A stretch of DNA of 56,606 nt from Acidobacteriota bacterium (GTDB lineage Bacteria > Acidobacteriota > Terriglobia > Bryobacterales > Bryobacteraceae): contig VFZX01000005.1 in assembly GCA_016871015.1 (NCBI GenBank), forward strand, positions 1 through 56,606, read 5' to 3'. A program made the translations under genes and the position numbers. This document shows positions 20,042-31,484 of this stretch, in pieces. The notes below the pieces were generated by a model, which was given only the letters and a program-made list of their open reading frames with translations, ran no database searches and was not told the DNA's origin. Within the stretch, counting starts at the first letter, position 1. Each line of letters opens with the position of its first letter.

Positions 20042-21679
20042 CTAGTGAGCCTCCTTCGTATAGGTGTAGGGTTCCTCAGTCACCACCACAGGCTTGAGGA
20101 AGTTCTCGGTCGGGGGCGGCGAGGGGATCTCCCACTCCAGCCCCTTGGCTTCCCAGGGGTTATCCCCGACTCGCTTGCCGTAGAAGAACGACCAGGCCAA
20201 GTAGATCGCGGGCAGAATATAGGCGATCGCCAGGATCGAGGCGCCCACCGACGACAGGATGTTGAACACCTGCATCTCCGCCGGGTAGGCATGGTAGCGG
20301 CGGGGCATGCCGAGGTAGCCCACCAGGAACTGCGGGAAGAAGGTGAAGTTGAACCCGAAGAACATCAGCGTGCCCGCCACCTGCCCCAGGAACTCGGGAT
20401 AGGCCCGTCCAGTGATCTTCGGCCACCAATAGTGGAGCCCCGCGTAGAACCCCATCACCGCGCCGCCCACCATGATGTAGTGGAAGTGCGCGACGACGAA
20501 ATAGGTATCGTGCATGTGCAGGTCGGTTCCCATCGCCGCGAGAAACAGGCCGGTCAGCCCACCCACCGCGAACAGTCCGAGGAACCCGAGGGCATAGATC
20601 ATCGGCGTCGCAAAGCTGATCGATCCCTGGTACATCGTGCCCAGCCAGTTAAACACCTTGATCGCCGACGGAATCGCCACCAGGAACGTCAGGAACGAGA
20701 AGACCATCCCGGCGTACACCGACTGGCCAGAGGTGAACATGTGGTGGCCCCACACGATGAAGCTGATGATTGCGATCGCCACCGAAGACATCGCGACGAA
20801 CGTGTATCCGTATACCTTGCGGCGGCTCATGGCGGAGATGACTTCGGAGATCACGCCGAGCGCCGGCAGGATCATGATGTAGACCGCCGGATGCGAGTAA
20901 AACCAGAACAGGTGCTGGAACAGGATGGGGTCGCCACCGAGCTTCGGATCAAAGAATCCGAACTGGAGAGTGCGCTCAAGCGCCACCATGACGAGCGTGA
21001 TCGCCACCACCGGTGTTCCCAGGATCTGGATCACCGAGGTCGAGTAGATGGCCCACATGAACAGCGGCAGCCGGAACCAGGTGAGTCCCGGGGCGCGCAT
21101 CTTGTGGATGGTGACCATGAAGTTGAGCCCGGTCAGGATCGACGAGAATCCCGCGACGAACGCGCCGAGCGCCGCGAACGTGACGGCGGAATTGGAATAC
21201 GTGCTCGAATAGGGCGTGTAGAACGTCCAGCCCGTGTCCACGCCGCCAAGCAGCACCGAGGTGATGGCCAGCACGGAACCGAACATGAACACGTACCAAC
21301 TCATCAGGTTCAACCTCGGGAACGCGACGTCCTTGGCGCCCACCATGATCGGAACCAGGAAGTTGCCCATCGTGGCCGGGATCGACGGAATCAGGAAGAA
21401 GAACACCATCATGATCCCGTGGAGGGTGAAGGCCTTGTTATAACCATCCGCGGTCAGGAAATCGCCCGCCGGAGTGAGCAGTTCCAGCCGGACCAGCATC
21501 GCGGCGAAGCCGCCGATCGAGAAGAACAACGCGATCGAAAGCAGGTAGAGCAGGCAAATCCGCTTGTGATCCAGCGTGAGCAGCCACGATCCGATTGTCT
21601 TGGTGATGTTGAGATACGTGGGCCGGTGTTCCGCCGGCGGCTGCGTCGAAACGGGGGGAGTGGTCAGCGTCGCACTCAT
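20042..21679 (-). CDS. ctaD: Cytochrome c oxidase subunit I (caa3, A2-type heme-copper oxidase)
   Basis: A 545-aa catalytic subunit that reduces oxygen to water and pumps protons. Heme ligand regions are visible: [12 protein letters not shown] (low-spin heme His), [17 protein letters not shown] (CuB His and cross-linked Tyr), and [16 protein letters not shown] (heme a3 and second low-spin heme His). The sequence is YSHPAVY rather than HPEVY: the D-channel glutamate is missing and replaced by the YS pair, the signature of A2-type enzymes such as caa3. It overlaps subunit II by 4 bp (ATGA) and is followed by subunit III after 1 bp. Confidence 0.96.
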   Translation of the reverse strand: MSATLTTPPVSTQPPAEHRPTYLNITKTIGSWLLTLDHKRICLLYLLSIALFFSIGGFAAMLVRLELLTPAGDFLTADGYNKAFTLHGIMMVFFFLIPSIPATMGNFLVPIMVGAKDVAFPRLNLMSWYVFMFGSVLAITSVLLGGVDTGWTFYTPYSSTYSNSAVTFAALGAFVAGFSSILTGLNFMVTIHKMRAPGLTWFRLPLFMWAIYSTSVIQILGTPVVAITLVMVALERTLQFGFFDPKLGGDPILFQHLFWFYSHPAVYIMILPALGVISEVISAMSRRKVYGYTFVAMSSVAIAIISFIVWGHHMFTSGQSVYAGMVFSFLTFLVAIPSAIKVFNWLGTMYQGSISFATPMIYALGFLGLFAVGGLTGLFLAAMGTDLHMHDTYFVVAHFHYIMVGGAVMGFYAGLHYWWPKITGRAYPEFLGQVAGTLMFFGFNFTFFPQFLVGYLGMPRRYHAYPAEMQVFNILSSVGASILAIAYILPAIYLAWSFFYGKRVGDNPWEAKGLEWEIPSPPPTENFLKPVVVTEEPYTYTKEAH

Positions 21680-22626
21680 TTCTTCACCTCCGGTTGCTTC
21701 TTCAGAGATTTGATGTAGGCGACCAGTTGCAGGACATTGTCCTCGGAGACCTGCCCCTGGAAGGACGGCATTTCCTGATTCTGATATCCGGCCACCACCT
21801 TGGCCGTTGGCTTCAGGATCGATTCGCGCAGGTAGGCTTCATCCGCGGTGACCGTCTGGCCGTTCGCCAGCCGGACCGGCTCGTTGAAAACGTTCTCCAG
21901 AGTCGGACAGCGGCCCGAGTTGTCAGCCTTGTGGCAGGTGTTGCAGCCAAGCCGGCCAAACAGCCGCTCACCGGCCTGGGACATCGTCTCACCGCGCACC
22001 GTGCCCTGCAGCCACGCCTCGTAGTCAGCGGGCTCCATCACGTGGACCCATCCGATCATGCCCGAGTGCTGCGTTCCGCAGTACTCTGCGCAAAACAGGT
22101 GGTACTTGCCGACCTTGTTGGGCGTGAACCAGAGCGTCGTGTAGTGCCCCGGCACCACGTCCTTCTTGGTGCGGAACGCCGGGACGTAGAAGCTGTGCAG
22201 CACGTCTTCGGTGGTCATCGTGAGTTTCACGGTCTGTCCCACGGGGATGTGCAACTCGTTGATCTCGCGGTGACCCTCGGGATGCTGGAGCTTCCACATC
22301 CATTGTTTGCCAACGACAAAGATGTCCATGGCGCCCTTGGGCGGAATATAGTTGACGTAGAACAGCCACGTCCCCCAGCCGAAGATGATCATCACGATCA
22401 CGGTGGGGACAGCCGAGCTGACTACCTCGAACAGCGTGCTGTGGCCCGGCTGCGGCGGAATTTCGTGTTCGTTCTTCCGGCGGTACTTGATTGCGAAGTA
22501 CACCGCAACCGCGAACACGCCGATCGTGAAGATGACGTTAATGGCGACGATGAAGAAGTAGAGCAGGTCCACGTCGCGGGCCGACGTGGACGCCGCCTCA
22601 GGGAATAGCGGGAAGTCTTTCCACAT
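21676..22626 (-). CDS. ctaC: Cytochrome c oxidase subunit II with fused cytochrome c domain
   Basis: A 316-aa subunit. Two N-terminal TMs ([22 protein letters not shown], and [19 protein letters not shown]) anchor a periplasmic cupredoxin with the dinuclear CuA site [14 protein letters not shown]-terminal cytochrome c domain with heme motif CNTCHKAD and a later methionine (QEMPSFQGQ) makes this a caa3-type subunit II, so electrons can come directly from the neighbouring Alternative Complex III. There is no lipobox at the N terminus. The open frame starts at ATG 22626, which overlaps the upstream SCO gene by 29 bp. Confidence 0.95.
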   Translation of the reverse strand: MWKDFPLFPEAASTSARDVDLLYFFIVAINVIFTIGVFAVAVYFAIKYRRKNEHEIPPQPGHSTLFEVVSSAVPTVIVMIIFGWGTWLFYVNYIPPKGAMDIFVVGKQWMWKLQHPEGHREINELHIPVGQTVKLTMTTEDVLHSFYVPAFRTKKDVVPGHYTTLWFTPNKVGKYHLFCAEYCGTQHSGMIGWVHVMEPADYEAWLQGTVRGETMSQAGERLFGRLGCNTCHKADNSGRCPTLENVFNEPVRLANGQTVTADEAYLRESILKPTAKVVAGYQNQEMPSFQGQVSEDNVLQLVAYIKSLKKQPEVKK

Positions 22627-23458
22627 TGCGATTCTTGTTCTGCCGCCAGGATATGTACCAGAACGCTAGGATGCCGAGAAACGTTGCGGCGGCGGCGCCC
22701 CGCATGATTCTCAAAATCGTTAAACTATATTTGCCAACCGCCGGATCGTAGTGGAAGCAATAGAGGAGAACCTGGTCCACCACCGATCCGATCTTGTTCG
22801 CCGAGGCCTCCACCAGCCCCAGCCTCAGGTCGCGCGCCGAGAACTCGACGCCGTAAAAATACTTGGACAACCGGCCGTCCGGCGTCACCACCATGATGCC
22901 GCTGGCGTGGATCCACTGGCCCGAAGATTCGTCCTTCTTGTACCGGTAGCCGATCGCCTCCGTGAGACGGCGGACATTGGCATCATCTCCCGTGAGGAAG
23001 ATCCAGCCCTGCTCGGTCCCGGGGCGGTTGTACCGTTCGATGTACTCGAACTTCTTCGCCCGCGCGCTCTGCGGACCCTCGGAGGGGTCGAAGCTGAACG
23101 CCACCACGTCGAAGTCTTTGCCGACGTTGAGCGGCACAGCACGCAGGGCCCGCAAGACGCCATTCAGGATCATGTGGCAGAGCATCGGGCATTCGTAATA
23201 GACCGGTACGAGAATCGAAGGCCGCTCCTTCGAGATATACTCCCGCAGAGGCTTCCGCGCACCGGTATCGTCGGTGAACTCGGCATCCAACGGCACGGGA
23301 TCGTTCAAGCGCTGCTCGATGGCGGCGTCCTTCACCTGGTCCGGAATGCTGGTCGCGCCCAAACTCGATTCCCCAAGCACTCCTTGAGGACGGGTCCCTT
23401 GGCCCTGCGCGAACAGGGCGGTGACTGCGAGCGTAGCGGTCAGCAGTGCGCGGCGCAT
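22598..23458 (-). CDS. SCO1/SenC-family copper chaperone for cytochrome oxidase
   Basis: About 286 aa. A signal peptide (MRRALLTATLAVTALFAQG) starts at ATG 23458; the longer open frame reaching 23623 lies inside the preceding gene. The thioredoxin-like domain has the copper-binding cysteines in YYECPMLCHMILNG and the histidine in WIHASGIMVVTP. A C-terminal TM (AAAATFLGILAFWYISW) is an extra anchor. It delivers copper to the CuA site of subunit II, whose gene it overlaps by 29 bp. Placed between the act genes and the cox genes. Confidence 0.88.
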   Translation of the reverse strand: MRRALLTATLAVTALFAQGQGTRPQGVLGESSLGATSIPDQVKDAAIEQRLNDPVPLDAEFTDDTGARKPLREYISKERPSILVPVYYECPMLCHMILNGVLRALRAVPLNVGKDFDVVAFSFDPSEGPQSARAKKFEYIERYNRPGTEQGWIFLTGDDANVRRLTEAIGYRYKKDESSGQWIHASGIMVVTPDGRLSKYFYGVEFSARDLRLGLVEASANKIGSVVDQVLLYCFHYDPAVGKYSLTILRIMRGAAAATFLGILAFWYISWRQNKNRNVERLPAIP

Positions 23459-23462
23459 GGGA

Positions 23463-23896
23463 CTACTGCTTCCTTGCTGCCGCCGGCTTGGGAGCCGCGG
23501 CCGCAGGCTGGCCCTTGATCTCCGGGAGTCCGCGCTCGGCGAGAATATCGATCGCCCGGTCGATCGGAATCCGGACGGCTCCAGTCTTTGGATCCTGGGT
23601 GGCCGGGCCGTGCATGACTTCATGGTCCTTGGCCCGCTGCACCCGCAGATCGAGCGCCTGGTCCACCTGGAGCATCGGCACGTTCGCCGGAATGTACTTC
23701 TGCAGTTGCATCTGCGTTGCCTGGCTCGGCTCCAGCCGGTTGCGGATGCTGTCCAGCGCGAAATAGCACAACCCCATCAGCCCGAATGCGAATGCGACCA
23801 GCACCAGAATCCCAACGCCCATCTTGATGATCGCCGGAACATTGGCGTCGGTGGTTTCGTAGCCGGGTCCGTTGCTCGAATGGTGACCGCTGCTCA

Positions 23897-23897
<1 letters not shown>
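23463..23897 (-). CDS. Single-TM protein of the act-cox operon, function unknown (ActG position)
   Basis: A 144-aa protein with one TM (KMGVGILVLVAFAFGLMGLCYFAL, residues about 25-48) and a periplasmic tail. The tail contains PMLQVDQALDLRVQRAKDHEVMHG and VRIPIDRAIDILAERGLPEIKG, a pattern also seen near cytochrome c-linked complexes, then an Ala/Pro/Lys-rich end. Its 5' end overlaps the actF stop by 1 bp. It occupies the place of ActG in some Alternative Complex III operons, so a structural or assembly role is likely, but homology to ActG was not shown here. Confidence 0.7.
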
Positions 23898-25071
<1,174 letters not shown>

Positions 25072-25072
<1 letters not shown>

Positions 25073-25650
25073 TAGTTGCGGCCTCCTGCCATCTTCGCCC
25101 GGTCCGCCTCGGAGACGTCGGCGAGCGTGGCGTTCTGGCTCAGTTGGAGCGCCCGGATGTAGGCCGCGATCGCCCAGCGGTCGTCCACCGGAATCCGCGA
25201 CGCGTAGCTGACCATCACTCCGTAGCCGTTGGTCATCACGTCAAAGAAGTAGCCGACCGGCTGGTTGCGCAACCGGTCAATGTGATAGGAGGGCGGGGCC
25301 TTGAATCCACGCGACACCACCATGCCGTCACCGTACCCCGCCATGCCGTGGCAGGGCGTGCAATAGATGTTGTACCGCCGCTGGCCGTGCAGCAGAAACG
25401 CCTTGTCCGCTTTGTACCCGGCGGGAAGCGTGGCGGCAAACACGTCGCCGGTCTTGCCCGCGAACTTGTGCGGATCCTGACGGAGCCGGCCGCGCGCGAT
25501 GGTGCCTTCAACAAGCGGGCGGACGGCCTGCCCGTTGGTCCACAGTCCGCTTACCTGGAGCCCCTTGAACTTGGGCTGGTCGTGCATATCCTGGCGGCAG
25601 GCGGTCAAAGCCGCCACCGCGGGGATCAGGAGCAGGGCCTTATTTCGCAA
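25072..25650 (-). CDS. actE: Alternative Complex III subunit ActE, monoheme cytochrome c lipoprotein
   Basis: A 192-aa protein with lipobox LTAC (residues 15-18), so it is anchored in the membrane by lipid. A single heme c site is CTPCHG in YNIYCTPCHGMAGYGDG, with a possible methionine ligand downstream. The start is TTG at 25650, inside the 3' end of actD (11-bp overlap). ActE passes electrons from the ActA/ActB side towards the oxidase. Length and position fit the family. Confidence 0.92.
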
Positions 25651-26200
25651 CTTCGACCACCTCCTGGCTGTGAAGCCCTTCGAGGAACTTGCGCGTGTTT
25701 CCCAGGTCGAACTTGGGATCTTCCGCCTCGATACAGAGGAAGAAGCGGTCCGTCGATGCCATCTCGAAGCGCGGATTGTTGAACACAGGGTGGTAGGGCA
25801 TCGGGAGGCCGTTCAGCACGCACATCCCGATCAGAGCGCTGAGCGCGGCAAACAGCACCGTCGTTTCAAACACCGGCGGGACATAGGCAGGCCAACTGAA
25901 CAGCGGCTTGCCGCCCACGTTCATTGGGTAGGAAATGACCGTGATGTAGTACATCAGGCTGAATCCGACCGTCGTCCCGGTGAGTCCGGCGCACAGGACG
26001 ATCTTCTGGATTCTCTCGTCGTCGATCCCCAGCGCCTCAGACAGTCCATGGACCGGCAGCGGCGCGTAGGCGTCCATCTTCTTAAAGCCGGCGTCGCGCG
26101 CCGCCTCGCACGCCTTCATGAGCGTGTCAGCGTCGTCGAACTCGGCCATCAGCCCGTACAAGTTGGATTCGGCCTGCGGCTCGTGAGCTTGTGAACTCAT
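25640..26200 (-). CDS. actD: Alternative Complex III subunit ActD (DUF3341)
   Basis: A 186-aa subunit with the DUF3341 pattern: LYGLMAEFDDADTLMKACEAARDAGF at the N terminus and KMDAYAPLPVHGLSEALG, then two TMs (LCAGLTGTTVGFSLMYYITV and FETTVLFAALSALIGMCVLNGL). The C-terminal part contains FFLCIEAEDPKFD. ActD is a membrane subunit of the complex. It starts 2 bp after actC and overlaps actE by 11 bp. Confidence 0.92.
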   Translation of the reverse strand: MSSQAHEPQAESNLYGLMAEFDDADTLMKACEAARDAGFKKMDAYAPLPVHGLSEALGIDDERIQKIVLCAGLTGTTVGFSLMYYITVISYPMNVGGKPLFSWPAYVPPVFETTVLFAALSALIGMCVLNGLPMPYHPVFNNPRFEMASTDRFFLCIEAEDPKFDLGNTRKFLEGLHSQEVVEVAK

Positions 26201-26202
26201 GT

Positions 26203-27570
26203 TTAGTGGCCTCCTCCTTGCGCGGGTTTCTTGATCAACGTGCGGACCTCAAAAATCGAGATCATGGGCAGTCCCCGGATGAACAGGAACATCATGAACG
26301 TGAAGAACCCGATCGATCCGATGAAGGCGCCCCAGTCGAAGATGGTGGGCATGTAGAAGCCCCACGACGAGGGCAGGAAGTCGCGGTGCAGGCTCATCGG
26401 AATGATGACGAACCGCTCCAGCCACATGCCGACGTTGATGAACATGCTGACAATGAACAGGACCGTGGTGTTGCGGCGGAAACTGTGGATCCAAAGCAGT
26501 TGCGGCACGATAAAGTTGCACAGGATCAGCGCCCAGTACATCGCGCTGTAGGGTCCGGAGAACCGGTTGTGCGCCATCGCGATCTCGTATTCATTCGCGC
26601 TGTAGAAAGCGAAGAACACCTCGAGGAAATAGCCGTAGACGACGACTAGCCCGGTGGTGAGCATCACCTTCGCCATGTTGTCCAGGTGCTTGTCGGTGAT
26701 GTAGTCCTCAAGCCCGTAGAGCTTGCGGATCGGAATGCCCAGCGTCAACACCATCGCGAACCCGGCAAACACCGCTCCCGCGACGAAGTAGGGCGGAAAC
26801 ACCGTCGTATGCCAGCCCGGAATGATGCCCGCCGCGAAGTCGAACGACACTACCGAGTGGACCGAGACCACCAGGGGCGTTGACAAGCCCGCCAGCAGCA
26901 GTGACGCCGTCTCATACACATGCCAATGCCGCGCCGAACCCCGCCATCCGAGCGAGAAGAATCCGTACATTTTCTTCCCGAACATGGTCTTGGCACGGTC
27001 CCGCATCGTCCCCAGGTCGGGGATCAGTCCGACGTACCAGAACACGATCGACACGGTCATGTACGTCGAAACCGCGAACACGTCCCACACTAGCGGACTT
27101 CTCGGCTGCGGCCACAGCGCCATCGTGTTGGGATACGGCAGCAGCCAGTAGGCGAGCCACGGCCGGCCGGTGTGGAATACCGGATAGAGTCCCGCGCACA
27201 TCACCGCGAAGATCGTCATCGCCTCGGCGAATCGCGAAATCGACATGCGCCATTGCTGCCGCAGCAGCAGCAGAATCGCCGAGATCAGCGTTCCGGCGTG
27301 GCCGATACCGATCCACCAGACGAAATTGATGATGTCCAGACCCCATCCGACCGGCTGGTTGATGCCCCACAATCCGATTCCACGGACCACCAGGCTTCCC
27401 AGCGAGAAGACCATCGCGTGCATCACCATGAACGTGATGGCGAAAACAATGAACCATCCCTTGGGCGTCTTCTGGGTCAACACCACGCCGGCGATCTTCT
27501 CGGTCACCGACTTGTTGTTGTGTCCCGGCGCCAGAACCGGAGCAGTTGCCGAATGATATTGTTCTGTCAT
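26203..27570 (-). CDS. actC: Alternative Complex III subunit ActC (NrfD/PsrC family)
   Basis: A 455-aa polytopic membrane protein with about ten TMs, the quinol-binding subunit of Alternative Complex III. Typical segments are GWGLDIINFVWWIGIGHAGTLIS, FHTGRPWLAYWLLPYPNTMALWPQ, and IPGWHTTVFPPYFVAGAVFAGFA. These stretches contain the conserved residues near the quinol site in the NrfD family. It lies 19 bp after actB and 2 bp before actD. Confidence 0.94.
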   Translation of the reverse strand: MTEQYHSATAPVLAPGHNNKSVTEKIAGVVLTQKTPKGWFIVFAITFMVMHAMVFSLGSLVVRGIGLWGINQPVGWGLDIINFVWWIGIGHAGTLISAILLLLRQQWRMSISRFAEAMTIFAVMCAGLYPVFHTGRPWLAYWLLPYPNTMALWPQPRSPLVWDVFAVSTYMTVSIVFWYVGLIPDLGTMRDRAKTMFGKKMYGFFSLGWRGSARHWHVYETASLLLAGLSTPLVVSVHSVVSFDFAAGIIPGWHTTVFPPYFVAGAVFAGFAMVLTLGIPIRKLYGLEDYITDKHLDNMAKVMLTTGLVVVYGYFLEVFFAFYSANEYEIAMAHNRFSGPYSAMYWALILCNFIVPQLLWIHSFRRNTTVLFIVSMFINVGMWLERFVIIPMSLHRDFLPSSWGFYMPTIFDWGAFIGSIGFFTFMMFLFIRGLPMISIFEVRTLIKKPAQGGGH

Positions 27571-27589
27571 TGTCGTTCTCCCTTCCCGC

Positions 27590-30500
27590 TTACGCAGTCT
27601 CCAGACTCGGGTTGGGGTTGCGAAGCCCGGCGAGATACGACGTTCGCGGGCGGGTGTTGAGGTCGGTCAGGATCCCGTAGTTGCGCTCATCTTTCTTCAT
27701 CTTGGCGATGCGCGAGTTGGGATCGTTCATGTCGCCGAAGTGGATCGCCTGGGTCGGGCAGACCGCCTGGCAGGCCGTGACCACTTCGCCGTCCTGGATC
27801 CGCGAACCGCGGACTTCGGCGGTAATGCGAGCCGCGTTGATCCGCTGCACGCAGTAGGTGCACTTCTCCATCACACCGCGGCTGCGGACCGTGACGTCCG
27901 GGTTCCGGACTCCCTTCAGGCTCTCCGAATCCCAATCGTTATAGAGGAAGAAGTTGAACCGCCGCACCTTGTACGGGCAGTTGTTCGAACAATAGCGCGT
28001 GCCCACGCAGCGGTTGTAGGTCATCTGGTTGAGACCCTCTTCGCTGTGCGTGGTGGCTGCCACGGGACACACGCCCTCGCAAGGCGCGTTGTCGCAGTGC
28101 ATGCACGTGACCGGCTGATGTTGAATGGTGGGGTTGTCCAGGCTCTTGCCGCCGAAGTAGCGGTCCACCCGGATCCAGTGCATTTCGCGTCCGCGCGCCA
28201 CCTGCTCCTTGCCAACGGCCGGAATGTTGTTCTCCGCCTGGCAGGCGATCGTACAGGCGTTGCATCCGGTGCAGGCATTCAGGTCGATTGCCATGCCCCA
28301 CGAGTAGCTCTTGTACTCCCAGTCCGGATACAGCGAGAACAGGTGCTTGCCCTTTTCCTCTTCCTGGGCGAACGCCGGATCCTTCTTGTAGTGGTCGAGC
28401 GTAGCCGTCCTGAGGAGGCTGCGGCCTTCGATCGACTGGTGATCCTGGGTCACCGCGACCCGGTGCTCATCGCCCGTGGTCCGGACCTCCACGCCCCTGG
28501 CGCACCATTCGGCGGCGGACGGCCGGATCGCATAGGCACTGAACCCCACGCCGTTGGCGATCTTGCCGCCTCGCGTCCGTCCGTATCCGAGATGCACCGT
28601 CACGCAGTTGTCGGCGTGTCCCGGCACGATCCAGGCGGGCGCCTTCACGCTTTTCCCATTGAGCCGCAGCTCGACCACCGGCGTGTCGTGGTACATCGTG
28701 CGGGACGAATACTCGACGCCGAACTTGGCCGCCATCTTCGGACTCATCAGCGCCATGTTGTCCCAGGTCGTCTTGGTGAGCGGCTTGGGAAGCTCCTGCA
28801 GCCAGGCGTTGTTGGCGTAGCGGCCGTCGTACATGTGCGGATCCGGCCGGAACACAAGCTCCACGCCTGAGCCAGCCGATTGCCGCGCCGCCGCCAGGTC
28901 CGCCGCCAGCGTTTTGCTGATCGCCACCGCTTTCGGCCCCAGCTTGGATCCCGCCAGCACGCCGTCGTGTACCGCCTTCTCCCACACTTGCTGGAAGTTT
29001 GGCTCCTTGGTCTGCGCGGCCCAGTATTCCTTCACCCACTCCATCGCGCTACGCCCGCCCTTGTCGCGGAGCAGCGTGACGATGTCGATTGCCGATTTGC
29101 CTTCGTACAGCGGCTGAATCAGAGGCTGCTGGAACGATACCGTGCCGTCGTAGGCCCGGACATCACCCCACGATTCCAGGTGATGCGCCAGCGGCACATG
29201 CCAATGTGACACAGCCGAAGTCTCGTCATCATGCTCGCCGATGCGGATCCTCAGCTTGACCTTGCGGAAGGCCTCGGCAAACCCGAGGTCGGCTGGCGAG
29301 TTGTACATGGGATTGCCGCCGATCACCATCAGGCACGTGACCTTGCCTGCGTTCATGTCAGCGACGAGCGCCTTGAAATCGTCACCCTGATTGGTGGGAT
29401 TGGGCTCCACCGGATCGGTGTAATAGACGGTCTTGCCGACATTGCCAAGCGCCGCGTTCATCGCGTGCGCAAGCGCGTGGACCGCGGCGGGCTGTTGATC
29501 ACCCGCCACCACCAGGCTCGCACCGCGGTTCGCGATCAGGTCGGCGGCCACGGCCTTCAACCACTCAGCCGGCGCCGCGCTGGTTGCCGGACCGGTTCCG
29601 GCACCGACAGCATCGGCGAGCGCACGGGCAAAGTTCTCGATCTCGGACGGGGAGAGCGGCAGCCGGTGGTCGGCCTTTGCTCCCGTAACCGACGGCATCG
29701 CCTCGGCCACGTACAGCCGGTTCATTGCCGTCGCCGCGCCCGCGGGCTTCCGCCGGCTGGTAAAGTCGCGCGCGTAGCGGACAGCGCCGGGACCTGAGTA
29801 CAGGAAATCCGCATCCAACGAAACAATTACCGCAGCCTGATCCAAGTTGAGAACCGTGTTGACCACCTGCCCGAACGCCAGCCTGGCGCCCGCGCGCACC
29901 GAATCGCGGTTGCAGGGCTCATACTGAACCCACCGCGCCTCGGGAATCTCGGTGAACAATTCGCGGATCTGCGCGGCCAGGGCCGGAGAGCCGACCGTCT
30001 CGGTGAGGATCCGGAATCCGGCTCCGCGGGTGGAGAGCAGATCTTCCCGCAGCAGCTTGATGGCGTCCTGGAACCGCGTGTAGGAGGAGTTGCGCCCTTC
30101 CCGCAGCACGGCCTGCGACCGGTCCGGATCCCACATCGTCAGCGCGACACCCTGGGTGATCGCGTCCGTCGCGCCGAGCGAGGCCGGGTGGTCCGGATTT
30201 CCGTCGATGCGCGTGGGGCGTCCGGTGTGGCTTTCCACCAGCACTCCCAGGCCGTATCCAGTGGTTGGAATCGCGGTGGCAAAGTGCAGCGGTTTGCCTG
30301 GAATTACGTCTTCCGGCGCCTGCACATAAGGAATGATCTTCTCTTCCGGCTGCCTGGTGCAGGCGGTCAGTCCCGCCAGTCCCAGCGTGGCTCCCATCAG
30401 TTCCATCAGGCGGCGCCGGCTGACCGGGTTGCTCCACTCGGAGGTTCCCGGCGTGAATTCGTCATCGACCATCTTTTGGAACTCGGGAGTCGCGGCGATC

Positions 30501-30601
30501 TCATCCAGGCTGCGCCAAAACTCCGGCCCTTTCGCGCTGGCCAGGCGTGCTCGAACGGCATCCAGATCGAGCGTTGTGGGTTGATTCGGTTGACTGTTCA
30601 T
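27590..30601 (-). CDS. actB: Alternative Complex III subunit ActB (molybdopterin-like plus Fe-S, Tat-exported)
   Basis: A 1003-aa fusion of a molybdopterin oxidoreductase-like domain (no cofactor known to bind in ActB) and a ferredoxin domain. The Tat motif SRRRLMELMG precedes a lipobox LTAC, so the protein is exported folded and probably lipidated. Four cysteine clusters are visible in the C-terminal part: CTGCNACTIAC, CMHCDNAPCEGVC, CVGTRYCSNNCPY and CTYCVQRI...CQAVC. ATG at 30601 overlaps the actA stop by 4 bp (ATGA); a longer frame to 30763 runs inside actA and is not supported. It relays electrons between the quinol site and hemes. Confidence 0.94.
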   Translation of the reverse strand: MNSQPNQPTTLDLDAVRARLASAKGPEFWRSLDEIAATPEFQKMVDDEFTPGTSEWSNPVSRRRLMELMGATLGLAGLTACTRQPEEKIIPYVQAPEDVIPGKPLHFATAIPTTGYGLGVLVESHTGRPTRIDGNPDHPASLGATDAITQGVALTMWDPDRSQAVLREGRNSSYTRFQDAIKLLREDLLSTRGAGFRILTETVGSPALAAQIRELFTEIPEARWVQYEPCNRDSVRAGARLAFGQVVNTVLNLDQAAVIVSLDADFLYSGPGAVRYARDFTSRRKPAGAATAMNRLYVAEAMPSVTGAKADHRLPLSPSEIENFARALADAVGAGTGPATSAAPAEWLKAVAADLIANRGASLVVAGDQQPAAVHALAHAMNAALGNVGKTVYYTDPVEPNPTNQGDDFKALVADMNAGKVTCLMVIGGNPMYNSPADLGFAEAFRKVKLRIRIGEHDDETSAVSHWHVPLAHHLESWGDVRAYDGTVSFQQPLIQPLYEGKSAIDIVTLLRDKGGRSAMEWVKEYWAAQTKEPNFQQVWEKAVHDGVLAGSKLGPKAVAISKTLAADLAAARQSAGSGVELVFRPDPHMYDGRYANNAWLQELPKPLTKTTWDNMALMSPKMAAKFGVEYSSRTMYHDTPVVELRLNGKSVKAPAWIVPGHADNCVTVHLGYGRTRGGKIANGVGFSAYAIRPSAAEWCARGVEVRTTGDEHRVAVTQDHQSIEGRSLLRTATLDHYKKDPAFAQEEEKGKHLFSLYPDWEYKSYSWGMAIDLNACTGCNACTIACQAENNIPAVGKEQVARGREMHWIRVDRYFGGKSLDNPTIQHQPVTCMHCDNAPCEGVCPVAATTHSEEGLNQMTYNRCVGTRYCSNNCPYKVRRFNFFLYNDWDSESLKGVRNPDVTVRSRGVMEKCTYCVQRINAARITAEVRGSRIQDGEVVTACQAVCPTQAIHFGDMNDPNSRIAKMKKDERNYGILTDLNTRPRTSYLAGLRNPNPSLETA

Positions 30602-31248
30602 CGGTGACAGACCGCACAATCGGTCAGCTTGCGAACCTTGTACTCTTGAACAAGCCGCGCGCCGAGGACACTCTGATCTTCTGCTGGCTTGTACCCCATT
30701 TCGAAGACCTTGTCCTTCGGCCGGATGTATTTTTCCGGCTGACGATGGCAATCCAGACACCACTCCATGAACAGAGTGTTCTCTTGATACATCAGCGGCA
30801 TTTGGTCCACGCGGCCATGACAGACCGCACAGCCCATGCCTTTAGTGACATGAATGCTGTGATTAAAATAAACGAACTGAGGAAGGTCGTGCACGCGCGT
30901 CCATTGCAACGGCTTGCCCGACCGGAAGCTTTCGCGCACCGGTTCCAGCATCGGCGCGTCCGACCAGATCTGTGAGTGGCAGCTCATGCAGGTTTCGGTC
31001 GGCGGGATCCCGGCAAACGCCGCCTTTTCCACGGAAGTATGACAATAGCGGCAGTCGATTCCGATACCGGCCACGTGGTGCTTGTGGCTGAACGGAACCG
31101 GCTGGTCCCGCGCCACGCGCACGTTGGTGTTGTAGGGAGACCGGAACAGGGTGTCCAGTCCGAAGCCCAACGCGGCCACAAGAATCGCCCCGCCAACGAT
31201 ACTGGATTTGGCGAGCAGGTTTGCCGAGGGACGAAAGATCTGGGCCAT
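30598..31248 (-). CDS. actA: Alternative Complex III subunit ActA, pentaheme cytochrome c
   Basis: A 216-aa protein with one N-terminal TM (IVGGAILVAALGFGLDTLF) and five heme c motifs: CRYCH, CMSCH, CAVCH, CLDCH and CAVCH, the number known for ActA. The ribosome site GGAGG lies 6 bp before ATG 31248. First gene of the long leftward act-cox operon; the 236-bp gap upstream should carry its promoter. It takes electrons from ActB and passes them on. Confidence 0.93.
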   Translation of the reverse strand: MAQIFRPSANLLAKSSIVGGAILVAALGFGLDTLFRSPYNTNVRVARDQPVPFSHKHHVAGIGIDCRYCHTSVEKAAFAGIPPTETCMSCHSQIWSDAPMLEPVRESFRSGKPLQWTRVHDLPQFVYFNHSIHVTKGMGCAVCHGRVDQMPLMYQENTLFMEWCLDCHRQPEKYIRPKDKVFEMGYKPAEDQSVLGARLVQEYKVRKLTDCAVCHR

Positions 31249-31426
31249 TCATCCCTCCAAAGTCATGCGGAACGAAACGGCATCCGTCCGCGTGTGAATG
31301 ATTACGTAGCGTAAAGTACTACTGAGAGAACTAGCGTCAGCGATCAAAACAGTATTGTCGCACATCGGAAGGCTCCAGGCAGGGTCCTTTTTGTGTGGGG
31401 TTTTGAGGTGAGTTCTCCATTGTAAA

Positions 31427-31477
31427 CTGATTCGCGTCTCTCATTTGGCACCCTCGGGTTGAGTGTGAGAGAATCAG
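31427..31477 (+). promoter_or_regulatory. Inverted repeat in the leader of the enolase-superfamily gene
   Basis: CTGAT...TCTCTCA (31427-31443) is complementary to TGAGAGAATCAG (31466-31477), giving a broken stem of 7 plus 5 bp around a 22-nt loop. The right arm contains the only purine-rich run (GAGAGAA) before the ATG at 31485, so folding could hide the ribosome site. The rest of the gap 31249-31426 holds the presumed act operon promoter on the other strand, but no convincing -35/-10 pair was seen. Confidence 0.3.
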
Positions 31478-31484
31478 CGGTACG

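Noticed and set aside
20021-21718. 565-aa ORF opposite cytochrome oxidase subunit I
   Set aside because: Charged, repetitive His/Arg/Asp-rich composition typical of an antisense shadow of a membrane protein in high-GC DNA; the opposite strand has unmistakable subunit I motifs.
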